Shown here: one piece after another, positions 48,255-61,244 of the stretch
Numbering within the stretch: position 1 is the stretch's first letter
How the letters are laid out: every line of letters begins with the position of its first letter
DNA from: Macrobrachium rosenbergii
Taxonomy: Eukaryota > Arthropoda > Malacostraca > Decapoda > Palaemonidae
Assembly (NCBI RefSeq): GCF_040412425.1
Contig: NC_089753.1
Location: 34,404,913 to 34,468,912, forward strand
Direction of reading: 5' to 3'
Length of the DNA: 64,000 nucleotides
The notes under the pieces: model-generated
Database searches by the model: none
Told to the model about the DNA's origin: nothing
The model's input: only the letters and a program-made list of their open reading frames with translations
Program-made: the position numbers and the translations under genes

Positions 48255-48288
48255 TGAGAATTATATATATATATACTGTATATATATA

Positions 48289-48375
<87 letters not shown>

Positions 48376-48382
48376 TGTATAT
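48255..48382. repeat. (TA)n with TG island
   Basis: CTGTATATATA flanks occur on both sides of a TA/TGTG core, giving near-dyad symmetry. Confidence 0.95.
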
Positions 48383-48492
48383 ATATGTATATACAAATGC
48401 ATGCATCTTAGGCAAGTATTGTTTGGAATTTCTTAAACTCTCCCCCAACCACGCTACAAGTCAGCTTAGGATAAACGTGACTTGAATCATAT

Positions 48493-48493
<1 letters not shown>

Positions 48494-48538
<45 letters not shown>
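48494..48538. repeat. (CT)n tract
   Basis: Pure CT, 44 bp. Confidence 0.96.
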
Positions 48539-48542
<4 letters not shown>

Positions 48543-48990
48543 ATATCCTCTCAGTCACCATGACAACTCAACGATCCCGGAATCGTAACTGGAGTAGAAG
48601 AAAAGGTCTATAACATTTCACGGGCTGGAAAACCTTCATGGAAACACAGTCCAGAATATCCAGGGCGTCCTCAATGCACCGATTAATGGGGCTGCTTCAT
48701 AGACTGGAAATGGAAAACAAGAGATATTAACTTACATAAACATGATGAGTCTTTTGGGAATGGAAGCAGAAAACCCATGATTCACTACAAAATAACAAGC
48801 TCGGTAGGATGGAATCAGGACCACTGAGATTCATAATAAGGAACACTAATGGGAACTGGAAACTTGAGAGCCGATATCCGCTGTGACAGAACACCCTACA
48901 GTACTGGAATCTCCTGAGACTTCTTATGGAAGGAAATCTAATAGGAACTGGAAATAGGAAACCTGAGATTCATCACAACCTTATCAGAGG
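48539..48990. other. Unannotated, possibly eroded repeat
   Basis: Phrases such as GGAACTGGAAA, AAACCTGAGATTCAT and GGAATGGAAGCAGAAAACCC recur loosely. They suggest a strongly eroded minisatellite, but no period is clear. Confidence 0.35.
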
Positions 48991-49004
48991 GAAGGGAAAA
49001 TAGG

Positions 49005-49110
49005 GGAGAAACCAGAGGCTGGTGAAACCCCGAGGCTGGTAAAACCAGAGGCTGGTGAAACCCAGAGGCTGGTAAAACCCAGCGGCTGGTGAAACCCAGC
49101 GGTTGGCGGA
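49005..49110. repeat. ~17-bp GC-rich minisatellite
   Basis: About six units of GAGGCTGGTGAAACCCA with TGGTAAAACC variants. Confidence 0.9.
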
Positions 49111-49503
49111 AAGGACGTGACAACAGTCTACCAGACGTAAAACTGCTGAGATAAAATTATCCCCTCGAAAATCATAGAGGTAAAACAAGAGCTCCCAAAC
49201 GACGTCAATACATCTGGAAATAGGGCGGCTATTTCCGGCAACCAGACCAACTCAACGTACTCTGGCTACGCCTGAAAATAGACCTACTGCCATCAGTCAG
49301 GTCCAATCTCAAAGACAAACAGAATGAGGGAAATGGGGAGAAGAAGTGAACACTTAATTGTGGAACTGCTGTGTACTTCGTAACACAGCAGAGGAGATAT
49401 CAGGAAACAAATGGCATCCTTTTGACAACAACGAGGAAACAGAGGCCACAGAACGAGACCTGTAATTCGATAAAGAGCAATCATTTAAAGTTCAGATAAA
49501 TAG
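49111..49503. other. Unannotated spacer
   Basis: No gene or repeat recognised. Confidence 0.35.
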
Positions 49504-49805
49504 ATATATTATAGAGTTTAGGCCAAAGACCAAGCGCTGGCACCTACGAGGCCATTCAGCGCTGCACGGAAACTGACAGTAAAAAGGTTTGAAAGATGTA
49601 ACAGGAGGAAAACTTCTCAGCTGCACAATGAATCAATTGTTAGGAGAGGGCGGAAAGTCAGATGGAAGAAAGAGAATATGAACGTTGGTACAGTAAAAGG
49701 AATGAAAGGGGTTGCAGCTAGGGGCCGAAGGGACGAAGCAAAGAACCTAGAGTAATGCCTACAGTGCACCGCATGAGGTGCACTGATGGCACTACCCACA
49801 TACGG
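49504..49805 (+). mobile_element. Family B copy 11
   Basis: Full-length outline from TATAGAGTTTAGG to CACATACGG. ORF start lost (ACGAGGCC). 3' hairpin TGCACCGCATGAGGTGCA intact. No convincing TSD. Confidence 0.85.
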
Positions 49806-50284
49806 TTTTTTTAAAGTAAATGAAATTTCAAGAGAGAGAGGAGATAAAAAGATATATGAGGCAGAGGAAATTGAAGAAGATACTTTGTATGCCTTGAACC
49901 AATAAAGAACAAAGAAAAACCAACCTCACAGATAAACTGAGACAATCTACAGGGAAAATAAAAGATAGAGCAATTAAGCCACCAGCACTGAAAGACTACT
50001 GAGCGAGAAAGCCAAAGAAGATGACCAAGCACTAAGTACAGTACAACTGAGACCAACAACATGTCACTGAAACCAGAGGCAGATTTGGCATGGCTCAAGG
50101 TGGAGACTGGTGGCATACTGATGGCAGGATTTTAATGATTGATTGATTTGTGGCTATTAAATCTGGCGTTACAACATCTAGGTTAATGTAAGAGAATTAA
50201 ACAGGATATTAAAAAGATAAATAAATAAATAAGCTTAAATGGGGTCACGTACAAGAAATATCTAAAAAATACATACATACACAC
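49806..50284. other. Unannotated spacer
   Basis: A-rich, with AAATAAATAAAT near 50218. A 101-codon minus-strand frame (49811-50116) has hydrophobic stretches but no motif I recognise. Confidence 0.35.
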
Positions 50285-50810
50285 ACAGCAGGATTTTAAA
50301 TGATCTAATAAACACACTTGTCTGACACTAATTCTACAGGATTTTAAGAACCTTAAAATATATCTGTTACGCCGACTTTAAAGGATGCTAAAAGGTCCCT
50401 AATGTGTTCGAGTTACACACTTTACAGGATTTTAATCGATTCCCACAAAGCATTCATGTTACATGGACTTTACATGATGCTAAAATATCCTTATTACAAG
50501 GAATTTGCAGGATGGTGAAGGATCCCGATAATGGATCAGTGATACACGGATTTTACAGGATTCTAAAATATCCTTATATTTGTGATGAACTGGCTTTACA
50601 AGATACTTAAAGATTCCTAAAATATGTTCGTGTTGTACTAACTGTACAGGATAGCAAGTGATCTATAAAATACATTCGTTTTACCCTGATTTTACAGTGT
50701 TCTAAACGATCCCTAAAACACACTTGTGCTACAATGACTAACACCATGTTGAAAGATCCGGAAAACATGTTCATGCTACAGACTTTAAATAAATTATTGA
50801 ACACAACCAA
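50285..50810. repeat. Eroded ~47-bp minisatellite
   Basis: ACAGGATTTTAA-type cores occur about every 44-50 bp (near 50289, 50338, 50382, 50426, 50473, 50509, 50557, 50600, 50647, 50695). Each is followed by ATCCCTAAAA and then a TTCGTGTTAC-like segment. Pairwise similarity is low, so the array is old. Confidence 0.75.
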
Positions 50811-50894
50811 CTAGGTGGTCAATATATCAGTATCTCCTGGAGATTTGCAAAAATTTAGTTTACAGTCAGTTTTCGTGTGAATGCGAAAAGTCAA

Positions 50895-51125
50895 TGCACG
50901 CTGAGCGGCGTTTCTGTAAATAGATCCAGGACGCCAAATGGTATTTCTGCGAATAGTTCCCCATTTTGTGAATGGCTATTGTGTGATCGAGCATATCGGG
51001 AACAGTCGAATAACAGCTATATGTAGGTGGTCTATTTCAATGAGCGGCGCTGCTGTGAATGACTCCTGGACGCGACTCGGGATTTCTGTGAATAATTCTC
51101 TCGCGATTATCTCTGAGCCTTGATT
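50895..51125. repeat. Two diverged copies of a ~140-bp unit
   Basis: TGAGCGGCGTTTCTGTAAAT with ATTTCTGCGAATAGTTC recurs as TGAGCGGCGCTGCTGTGAAT with ATTTCTGTGAATAATTC, about 140 bp apart. Confidence 0.65.
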
Positions 51126-51212
51126 TCTTTGGGAATGGATTCCAGGATGAAGTTGATGGAATGGGTTCAAAGATGAAGATAAATGGAATAGAGGCATATT
51201 TTGAAGATGTGT

Positions 51213-52031
51213 GGTCACATGAGTTCCTATCTTCTGTCACACGTGCGCTTTTCCTGTGTCACACGTGCACTTTTCCTGTGTCATATGAGCACTCTTCCTG
51301 TGTCATACGAGCACTTTTCATGAGTCACACGAGATTTTTCTTGTCACATGAGCACCTTTCCTGTGTCATACGAGCATTTTTCCTGTATCATACAAGCACT
51401 TTTCCTGATTCATATGAGCACTTTTCCTGCGTCATACGAGCACTTTTCCTGTGTCATACGAGCACTTTTCCTGTGTCATACGAGCACTTTTCATGCGTCA
51501 CACGAGCATTTCTCCTATGTCATACGAGCACTTTTCCAGCATCATATGATCATTTTCCCTATGTCAAACGAGCACTTTTCTTGTGTCATACGAACACTTT
51601 TCATGTGTCATATGAGCTTTTTCCCAGCGTCATATGAGCAGTTTCCGTGTCATACGAGCACTTGTCATACGTCACGTAAGCATTTCTCCTGTGTCATACA
51701 AGCATTTTTCATGTGTCATACGAGCACTTTCCCTGCATCACACAAGAACTTTTACTGTGCAACACGAGTACTTTTCCAACATCACATGAGAACTTTTCTT
51801 ATGTCATATGAGCACTTTTCCAGCATCACACGAGCACTTTTCCTGTCACATGGGCACTTCTCCTGTGTCATGCGGGCACTTTCCCTGTGTCACAAGAGCA
51901 CTATTCCTGTGTCATACGAGCACTTTTCCAGCATCACACAAGAACTTTTCCTGTGTCATACGAGCACTTTTCCAGCATCGCACGGGCACTTTTCCTGTGC
52001 CATGCGAGCACTTTTCGTACCATCTTTCAAG
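51213..52031. repeat. 22-bp minisatellite
   Basis: About 37 units of CACTTTTCCTGTGTCATACGAG with AGCATCA and TCACATG variants. Since 22 is not a multiple of 3, the three frames rotate with a 66-bp (22-residue) period and all stay open. This yields a 230-codon pseudo-ORF (51348-52040) of the form STFPVSYEHFSCVIRALFLC. No start context, composition or partner suggests a real protein. Confidence 0.95.
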
Positions 52032-52084
52032 CATAAATAGGTAAACGTACTGCACCACATGTATAAATATACATAAAATATGCA

Positions 52085-52110
52085 AATGATATATATACTG
52101 TATATATACA

Positions 52111-52194
<84 letters not shown>

Positions 52195-52202
52195 CATAGT
52201 AT
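52085..52202. repeat. (TA)n tract with CTGTATATATACAG dyad
   Basis: TA tract preceded by a perfect CTGTATATATACAG palindrome. Confidence 0.95.
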
Positions 52203-52479
52203 AAAACACATCTCTCATATGCCCCTATTTAAAGATATATAAAAGCAAAATCGTGTTGTCTCTTTCCCTTCATAAACAAACTTTTATTTCTTATTCCTCG
52301 ACAGACGCCAAAAATAAAGACAAAAACTTTTCCTCCTGGATTCTTCTCCGACAGGTTTTTGGACGAAATAAATAAACTTTTGTCTCGACATTTTTCATAA
52401 TTTACCTTTTTTTCTTTTGTTTCGACATTTTTCAAAATTTACCTGTTTTTTTTTTTTTTTTAGTTTTATAGAGAGAGCG

Positions 52480-53514
<1,035 letters not shown>

Positions 53515-53528
53515 GCATTAACAGAAAA

Positions 53529-53809
53529 GTTAAGTACACCTTAGTTTAACCAGACCACTGAGCTGATTAACAGCACTCCTAGGGCCGGCCCGAAGGATTA
53601 GACTTATTTTACGTGGCTCAGAACCAATTGGTTACCTAGCAACGGGACCTACGGCTTAGTGTGGAATCCGAACCACATTATCCCAAGAAATGAATTTCTA
53701 TCACCAGAAATAAATTCCTCTAACTCTTCATCAGCCGGCCGGAGGCTCGAACTCGGGCCTAGCAGAGTGCTAGCCGAGAACTCTACCGAGACTCTTCCAA
53801 CGAGGAACT
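53529..53809 (-). mobile_element. tRNA-derived SINE (family S2), full length with 14-bp TSD
   Basis: GCATTAACAGAAAA flanks both ends exactly (53515-53528, 53810-53823). In sense orientation the head reads TCTCGGTAGAGTTCTCGG (box A-like) then GAGTTCGAGCC (box B-like). The body includes TTCTGGTGATAGAAATTCAT, GTCCCGTTGCTAGGTAACC and CCAATTGG, and it ends TTAAACTAAGGTGTACTTAAC without poly(A). I recognise this as a tRNA-SINE widespread in decapods (from memory). The intact TSD suggests a fairly recent insertion. Confidence 0.88.
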
Positions 53810-53823
53810 GCATTAACAGAAAA

Positions 53824-54529
53824 TTCCAAGCAGCGGGAGATAAGAGTAAGGACAAGCCTTAGTTGTATTTTGGAAATGACCTACACAAAAGAAACGATGG
53901 GGATGAAAATTCAGATGAGGAAAAGATACAGAAATTCTTAACAAAGAATCTGCAGATATATCAAACTGTAGTATTTAATCAGAGTGACGCTCGCTCTATC
54001 AAAATTTCCGAAAAAAAAATGGATTTTCGTCTCCCCTTTCCTAATGCTATTCATGATTGCTGTTAATGTCAGCAGCAGTGGTCACGGCACTGTAACTCAC
54101 ACTACTACTACTACTAACACAGCTCTAACCTAGAGAAATAAGTGCTAAAAAAACATAGTATTCTCCCACTGCCCCAAGCAACATCCTATAGTAATCTCCT
54201 ACCCACCGCCTCCTGGCTACCTTCCACGAAGGTAAACATCATCCTCTTCTCTGCTTCTCGTAATGTCATTCCCGACTACGGAACAATGCCACACGAGGAA
54301 GTTGCTCTTCGGGGGCTTCAACATCATCACCTTTAAGGTGAGGTGAAGGGCGTGGATCTTTTCTCCTGAAGGGGACGACTCGTGGCTGCAGGATATATAT
54401 GGAAAAAGAGGGGGGCCGTGGGGCGCCGTTTGGTGTGACACAGCGATTATTAAAGTTTTGTTTTTGTATGGGGTCATCTTACGATGTTTCAGCTGCGAAA
54501 GAGATCTGTGAGGTGGTGAATGTGAATAT
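53824..54529. other. Unannotated spacer
   Basis: Short CTACTACTACTA run near 54105. No gene recognised; a 110-codon minus-strand frame (54217-54549) has no familiar motif. Confidence 0.35.
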
Positions 54530-54834
54530 GAATGTAGAATTGAGGCCAAAGGCCAAGCATTGGGACCTATGAGGTCATTCAGCGCTGAAACGGAAATTGA
54601 CGGTAAAAGGTTTGAAAGGTGTAACAGGAGGAAAACCTCGCAGTTGCACTATGAATCAATTGTCAGGAGAGGGTTAAAGAAAGTAAGATGGAAGAAAGAG
54701 AATATGAAAGGAAGTACAGTAAAAGGAACAAAAGGGGTTGCAGCTAGGGGCCGAAAGCACGCTGCAAAGAACCTTAAGTAATGCCTACAGCGCGCCGCAT
54801 GAGGCGCACTGACGGCGCTACCCCTCTACGGAGG
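54530..54834 (+). mobile_element. Family B copy 12 with intact ORF
   Basis: 73-codon ORF at 54560-54781 (from an upstream in-frame ATG, MGPMRSFSAETEID...) with the extra codon in RGLKKVRWKK. Ends CCCCTCTACGG. The 5' TGAATATGAATGTAG steps precede it. TSD not evident. Confidence 0.87.
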
Positions 54835-54939
54835 AAATTCGATCCAAAAACCTCCCAATAATGGAAGACTACGAATTGGTGTAGCCTTTCCACAGAACAA
54901 TAATGACATTTTACGCTGCGGCTGTTATGGGAGAGGAAT

Positions 54940-55034
54940 GTTCCTCATTGGGCGGGTGGGTATCGTTCTCAGCTAGCACTCTGCTGGTCCAGCGTTCGAT
55001 TCTCCGACCGGCCAATGAAGAATTAGAGGAATTT
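54940..55034 (+). mobile_element. SINE S2, 3'-truncated copy
   Basis: Aligns with the S2 head and first part of the body: TTCTCAGCTAGCACTCTGCT, box B-like GCGTTCGATTCTCC, CGACCGGCCAATGAAGAATT and AGAGGAATTTA, then homology stops. Confidence 0.78.
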
Positions 55035-55224
55035 ACAAAGGGGGGTATATTAAAGCAATACATACCAAGAGGAATATATTTATTCAATAAATACATTCCA
55101 AGAGGAATAAATTCATCTATCAGTACAATATCATTTTCAGAAGGACAAACTTCCAAAAGGACATATTCCAAAATTATCGAAAGTGTATATCCCCCACATG
55201 GCTATTTCTACGAAACACATTCCT

Positions 55225-55330
55225 AAACGAACATATTTCACAAACGTACCTACATCATCCAAGAACGAACATATTTCCAAACGTACCTACATCATCCAAG
55301 AACGAATATATTTCCAAACGCACAGTATAT
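55225..55330. repeat. ~37-bp tandem repeat, 2.5 copies
   Basis: ACATATTTC(C)ACAAACGTACC / TACATCATCCAAGAACGA repeats at about 55230 and 55268, with a partial third from 55305. Confidence 0.85.
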
Positions 55331-55899
55331 GCATCATTCAAGATGTACCTCAGTGGGATCCCTTCCAAAAGGAATAATGGAATATATTTCAATGGATAAA
55401 GCTTTGGTGCGACTCACGCCTTCCACAAATGGATAGACGGGTTGTAGTAGCCTTGTCTCGACCTTACAAATCCACGGATTCTCGCTTCTATAATGGATGG
55501 AATGTTATGGCGACACACACACACGCGCACACACACACGCGCGCGCGCACAATTGTATGGATATTCTGCCGGGGATGAAGGGTCTTCACGGGTTAATCTT
55601 GAAAGGATTACTATTAATGCCGCCGTACAAAGGCTGGTCTTGGTCCTCTTTCTCTCTCTATGCCATTTCATATTCATCTGTTTGTTTGTTGATTGTATGT
55701 GATTACTCATGCGTATTTTAAGCTCATCTCGGTAATATTCTCGGTTACATCCATTCATACGATTTTAGTTAAATGCTCCATACATCATCTTTTAAGTATA
55801 TAGTGGAAAATACGAGTTGAATGTTATTTGCATTATCAACTGGCGACAAAACGAGAAGCTGCAGAGAATGGTGAGGATTTGAAAGCATTTTTAAGAGGA
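55331..55899. other. Unannotated spacer with CA/CG alternation
   Basis: ACACACGCGCACACACACACG then CGCGCGCGC at about 55513-55551 is alternating purine-pyrimidine sequence. Otherwise no gene recognised. Confidence 0.4.
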
Positions 55900-56273
55900 A
55901 ACAAGTAAAAAATGCGCCGAAGTTTCTTCGGCGCAATCGAGTTTTCTGTACACCGCATAATCAAAGCCACCGAAAATAGATCTATAGGCGGTCTCAGTAT
56001 AATGCTGCATGAGCCGCGGTCCATGAAACTTTAACCACGGCCCGGTGGCGGCCTATCCTATACCGTTCCCAGAAGCACGATTATGGGCAACTTTAACCTT
56101 AATTAAAATAAAAACTACAGAGGCTAGAGGGCTGCAATTTGGTACGTTTGATGATTGGAGGGTGGATGATCAATATACCAATTTGCAGCCCTCTAGCCGC
56201 AGTAGGTTTTAAGATCTGAGGGCGGACAGAAAAAGTGCGGGACACAATAGTTTTATTTTACAGAAAACTAAAA
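55900..56273 (-). mobile_element. Family A copy 15
   Basis: Perfect terminal hairpin GCGCCGAAGTTTCTTCGGCGC at about 55914-55934, ATTGAG-like linker and TTTTCTGTAC. CCACCGAAAATAG hairpin with its second arm deleted. Long hairpin about 56110-56215. Single 15-bp unit. Ends ACAGAAAACTAAAA. Confidence 0.88.
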
Positions 56274-56336
56274 AATGTTAAAACAAATGTTCGTATGAAT
56301 GATAGAAAAAACGCAAAATATATACATATATATATT

Positions 56337-56483
<147 letters not shown>

Positions 56484-56556
56484 GGGCTGAAAGGGTAGGT
56501 AACATAAAGAGTTATTTTGGTTTGATACTTTGGTTAAACAGGTGAATAATTAGGAA

Positions 56557-56559
<3 letters not shown>

Positions 56560-56640
<81 letters not shown>
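56560..56640. repeat. (GA)n tract
   Basis: About 80 bp GA with one GACAGA interruption. Confidence 0.97.
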
Positions 56641-56645
<5 letters not shown>

Positions 56646-56831
56646 AGTAGGAGGTATTGGAGTGGCATGATGGCAAACGTTAGAGAAAAAAAAAATCGTT
56701 CAACATCCATTAAAAGCATGCAAGCAAAATAAATGCTCTGTGGTTTACACTAGACAACGAGGATGAATGTTTCGAGGTTTCTGAATAAGTATATAAAAAT
56801 TGCTATGAGGATGCAAATTATATAAATACTC

Positions 56832-56967
<136 letters not shown>

Positions 56968-57027
56968 AATGTAGCACGATGAACGCGCTTGAGAATGTCA
57001 TAAAATCCACGTAAGGAGATGAGTGGA

Positions 57028-57118
57028 AACCGGGACTTTGAACAAGTACCTTCGTAGTTTATTCTACAATTTTCAAGTTCACACTCGCTCGGAAATCGAA
57101 CCCGAGACCCTTCCTGCT
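57028..57118 (-). mobile_element. tRNA-like SINE fragment (box B and body)
   Basis: Minus strand: GGTCTCGGGTTCGATTTCCG contains a near-consensus box B (GGTTCGATTTCC) in a T-arm-like stem. It is followed by AGTGTGAACTTGAAAATTGT. Box A is missing because the fragment ends at a poly(A)/poly(T) run (57119-57134). Confidence 0.6.
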
Positions 57119-57134
57119 AAAAAAAAAAAAAAAA

Positions 57135-57540
57135 CTTCCTATTTGTTGAAGAAGCATCCAGTTTATATTTCCATTTCAATTTCTTTAGCGTATAAATACT
57201 ACGTAAATTAATGTAAACACGCGTTGTCGCTCTATACAACCTAAGAACAGAGAGCAAATATGCTTGGTCATCCAATGCTCGTAAAGTGCTTGCTTCGAAA
57301 GATCACCATCCGCTCAAGGCCGAATCATCGTGCCTGATTCCTTGCGGTCTGCGAGTCATGTAACTTTTGGAGCGATGGTCCAAAATGAGGGGAAACTTTC
57401 CATGCCATTGCGGCGGTTCGGCCAATATCTGGAGAAGGCGAGTAATATCGGAAGGGTCTGGAAGAGCTAATAAAATAACTTACATAACTTATAATATCTC
57501 TTTGTCTGCGAGACGCAATGTTAGCTGGGGGAAGATACAT
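57135..57540. other. Unannotated spacer
   Basis: No gene or repeat recognised. Confidence 0.35.
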
Positions 57541-57830
57541 GGATAGAATATAGAATTTAGGCCGAAGGCCAAGCGCTGGGACCTATCAGGTCATTCAGCG
57601 CTGAAAGGAAAATTGAGAGTAAGAGGTTTAAAAGGTGTAACGGGAGGAAAACCTGGCAGTTGCACTATTAAACATTGTTAGCAGTGGGTGGAAAGTAAGA
57701 TGGAAGAAAGAATACGAATGGAGGTACAGTAAAAGGAACGAAAGGGGTTGCAGCTAGGGGCCGAAGGGACGGTGCAAAGAACTGTAAGTAATGATTACAG
57801 TGCACCGCGTGTGGGGGAAGAGGGCGCTAG
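57541..57830 (+). mobile_element. Family B copy 13, degenerate
   Basis: Outline complete to TGCACCGCGTG. ORF start lost (ATCAGGTC) and frame broken (CACTATTAAAC). The 3' hairpin is half deleted. Confidence 0.83.
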
Positions 57831-57925
57831 CAACAGGGAAGCTATTGTAATACTAGCGCTTAGTGGTTACTGAGTTCAGGAACCTGCATTGCATTTTCAA
57901 AGAGTTACAGGACATCCGCGCCGAG

Positions 57926-58168
57926 AAGGGACTGCACCTAGAGGCGCCTGTAAGGGACTGTACCTAGAGGCACCTGTAAGGGACTGTACCTAGAGGCGCC
58001 TATAAGGGACTGTACCTGTAAGGGATTGTACCTAGAGGCACCTGCAAGGGACTGTACCTAGAGGCACCTGTAAGGGACTGTACCTCGAGGCGCCTGTAAG
58101 GGACTGTACCTCGAGGCGCCTGTAAGGGACTGTACCTAGAGGCACCTGTAAGAGACTGTACCTAGAGA
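57926..58168. repeat. 26-bp minisatellite
   Basis: About nine units of AAGGGACTGTACCTAGAGGC plus (A/G)CCTGT. One unit is shortened near 58010-58020. Confidence 0.94.
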
Positions 58169-58423
58169 TTGCGAAATTATTAACAGCATAAAAACCATAC
58201 GGAGTGTTTACGCAACTACGTGCAAAAATCTTGATTGTCTACATTCAATATAAAGTCCTCCTGGGGCCTCTGTAAGCTCATAGGGCAGGCGCTGATCGCC
58301 TGTGTCTAAGACCGACAGCCAGTGGGGGACAGGTCCCATTTAATATAACCATTACAAAAACGATTGAAAGAAAGTTACTAAAAAAACATTAAAAAAGATG
58401 AAAGGTGGAATGATGACCATTCA

Positions 58424-58428
<5 letters not shown>
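58169..58428. other. Unannotated spacer
   Basis: Nothing recognised. Confidence 0.35.

Positions 58429-58466
<38 letters not shown>
58429..58466. repeat. (CT)n tract
   Basis: Pure CT. Confidence 0.95.
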
Positions 58467-58471
<5 letters not shown>

Positions 58472-58699
58472 CTAGACCCATCGATTTATCGCCAACCAGT
58501 ATCTTCTTGTTTCGTGCAGAAACATTAGCAAATTGACAGCCCATCGATTACAGGTGCGAAAGGGAAGCTATTTATCTCTCTTCAGGGCCACTCTGGCCAG
58601 GATACTAAAGCAAGGAGAGTTTAGATTAAGTCTTAGATGTTATATGTTATATTCTGACTTTGTTTGGCCTGATAGTTTAGTAGATTTGTAAACTGCCAG

Positions 58700-58725
58700 G
58701 GTGTGTGTGTGTGTATATATATATA

Positions 58726-58806
<81 letters not shown>
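58700..58806. repeat. (GT)n-(TA)n compound
   Basis: GTGTGT then TA, with one AATTTA interruption. Confidence 0.95.
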
Positions 58807-59665
<859 letters not shown>

Positions 59666-59719
<54 letters not shown>

Positions 59720-59830
59720 TGTATATTAAACTATATAAGTAGCCTCTGTATATAATAAATATGATATATTTATACATACATACATATATACACACGAACA
59801 TTTATATATAAATACATATATATATATATC
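59666..59830. repeat. (TA)n and ATACATAT low complexity
   Basis: Pure TA 59666-59718 then interrupted. Confidence 0.93.
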
Positions 59831-60028
59831 ATATCCAAAAATATCGTTTACTATTGAATCCAATATATCTTGGGAATAATTTACTCCCAAGGGATATGAC
59901 AACTGAAAAGAGCTTATCAATTTAATTCCCTGGGCATAAGGTATTCCTTGTGTATAGTAAATTCGTTATCAAATGATATTTGTGGCTTAATAATTGTGAA
60001 TATAAAAATTCTGCGTGCATAAGTGACA

Positions 60029-60034
<6 letters not shown>

Positions 60035-60081
<47 letters not shown>

Positions 60082-60118
60082 TGTATTATATATACTGCAT
60101 ATATATACATACATACTC
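60035..60118. repeat. (TA)n tract
   Basis: TA 60035-60075 and ATACAT margin. Confidence 0.93.
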
Positions 60119-60537
60119 ATCAACTTCCAGGACTGACAAACTCACTGGTCGTCAACATAAACGCCTCTCTCTCACACCCAGCAAATGCACAACACGACTC
60201 ACTACCATGCACTAATGATCCACACGCCCCGTCAGTTCCTGTTTACCGTCTGGAACACCACCTTATACCCCCCACGCAACCCGGTGGAAATTGGAATGCA
60301 AAATGAGATGTTGATGGTCTTGTGAGCAATATCCCTCCTGATAACAAGAGGGAACTTTCTCAGAATGTCAGTTTCGCTCGTGTTTTGCGCGACGCAGGCA
60401 GAGCGTGCTGATTGTATAATCACACACTGCTTCACGTTGTCCGTGTTATGGCGCGAACTGGGGTAAACAGCTATCTATGGGTGAGCGCGTTTTCACGTGT
60501 CGAGATACAAGCAAGCGTACATACCCACAATATTATT
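60119..60537. other. Unannotated spacer
   Basis: Single-copy-looking, GC-balanced sequence. The frame through 60119-60306 (SLVVNINASLSHPANAQHDS) extends from the TA repeat and shows no known motif. Confidence 0.35.
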
Positions 60538-60550
60538 GTGTAAGTGATGA

Positions 60551-60614
<64 letters not shown>

Positions 60615-60745
60615 CTTTATCACTTACAAAATTGTTCTGTGCATTAATGCAATTACTAACAGGACCTCATTAAAACTGGGTGGTATTTACCGAATATATA
60701 TCCCCGCTAGATACCATCCAGTTTTAATGAGGTCCTGTTAGTATT
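60538..60745. repeat. Two adjacent inverted repeats around (TA)n
   Basis: GTAAGTGATGAAGTTTA (about 60540-60556) and TTAACTTTATCACTTAC (60611-60627) flank a TA tract. Next to it, 60654-60686 and 60711-60743 are 33-nt inverted complements with one mismatch (TACTAACAGGACCTCATTAA...), around a 24-nt loop. Confidence 0.88.
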
Positions 60746-60776
60746 ATATATATATGATGCATACATATATATGTAT

Positions 60777-60777
<1 letters not shown>

Positions 60778-60850
<73 letters not shown>
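60778..60850. repeat. (AC)n-(TA)n compound
   Basis: CACACA then TA. Confidence 0.95.
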
Positions 60851-60855
<5 letters not shown>

Positions 60856-61149
60856 CTGTACGTGTGCGTGTATATATGTGTATAACATTAGTCCACCTGT
60901 GATAAAGACAGCTGTCATTATTATAAAATATAATCTCTATTAATAAAACCGGAACTAACAAGTCTCAACAGATCAAATAAAATACAATCAAGCAAGACAA
61001 CTGCACATTCAGTTACATGACGTGCAAAGTCTCAAATACCATGCCTCTAGTTCATCTGCAGTTTCAGATATTTCATTCTCTGTTACCTTACCCTGTAAAT
61101 CCGTAGGGTAATTCTTTATTTTTATGCAACGAAAAATTCAAGTAAATGC

Positions 61150-61151
<2 letters not shown>
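60851..61151. other. Unannotated spacer
   Basis: Nothing recognised. Confidence 0.35.

Positions 61152-61241
<90 letters not shown>
61152..61241. repeat. (GA)n tract
   Basis: About 90 bp pure GA, the longest GA tract in the window. Confidence 0.97.

Positions 61242-61244
<3 letters not shown>

Noticed and set aside
51348..52040. 230-codon open frame as a gene
   Set aside because: Entirely composed of the 22-bp minisatellite; all three frames are open and no start, splice or domain evidence exists.
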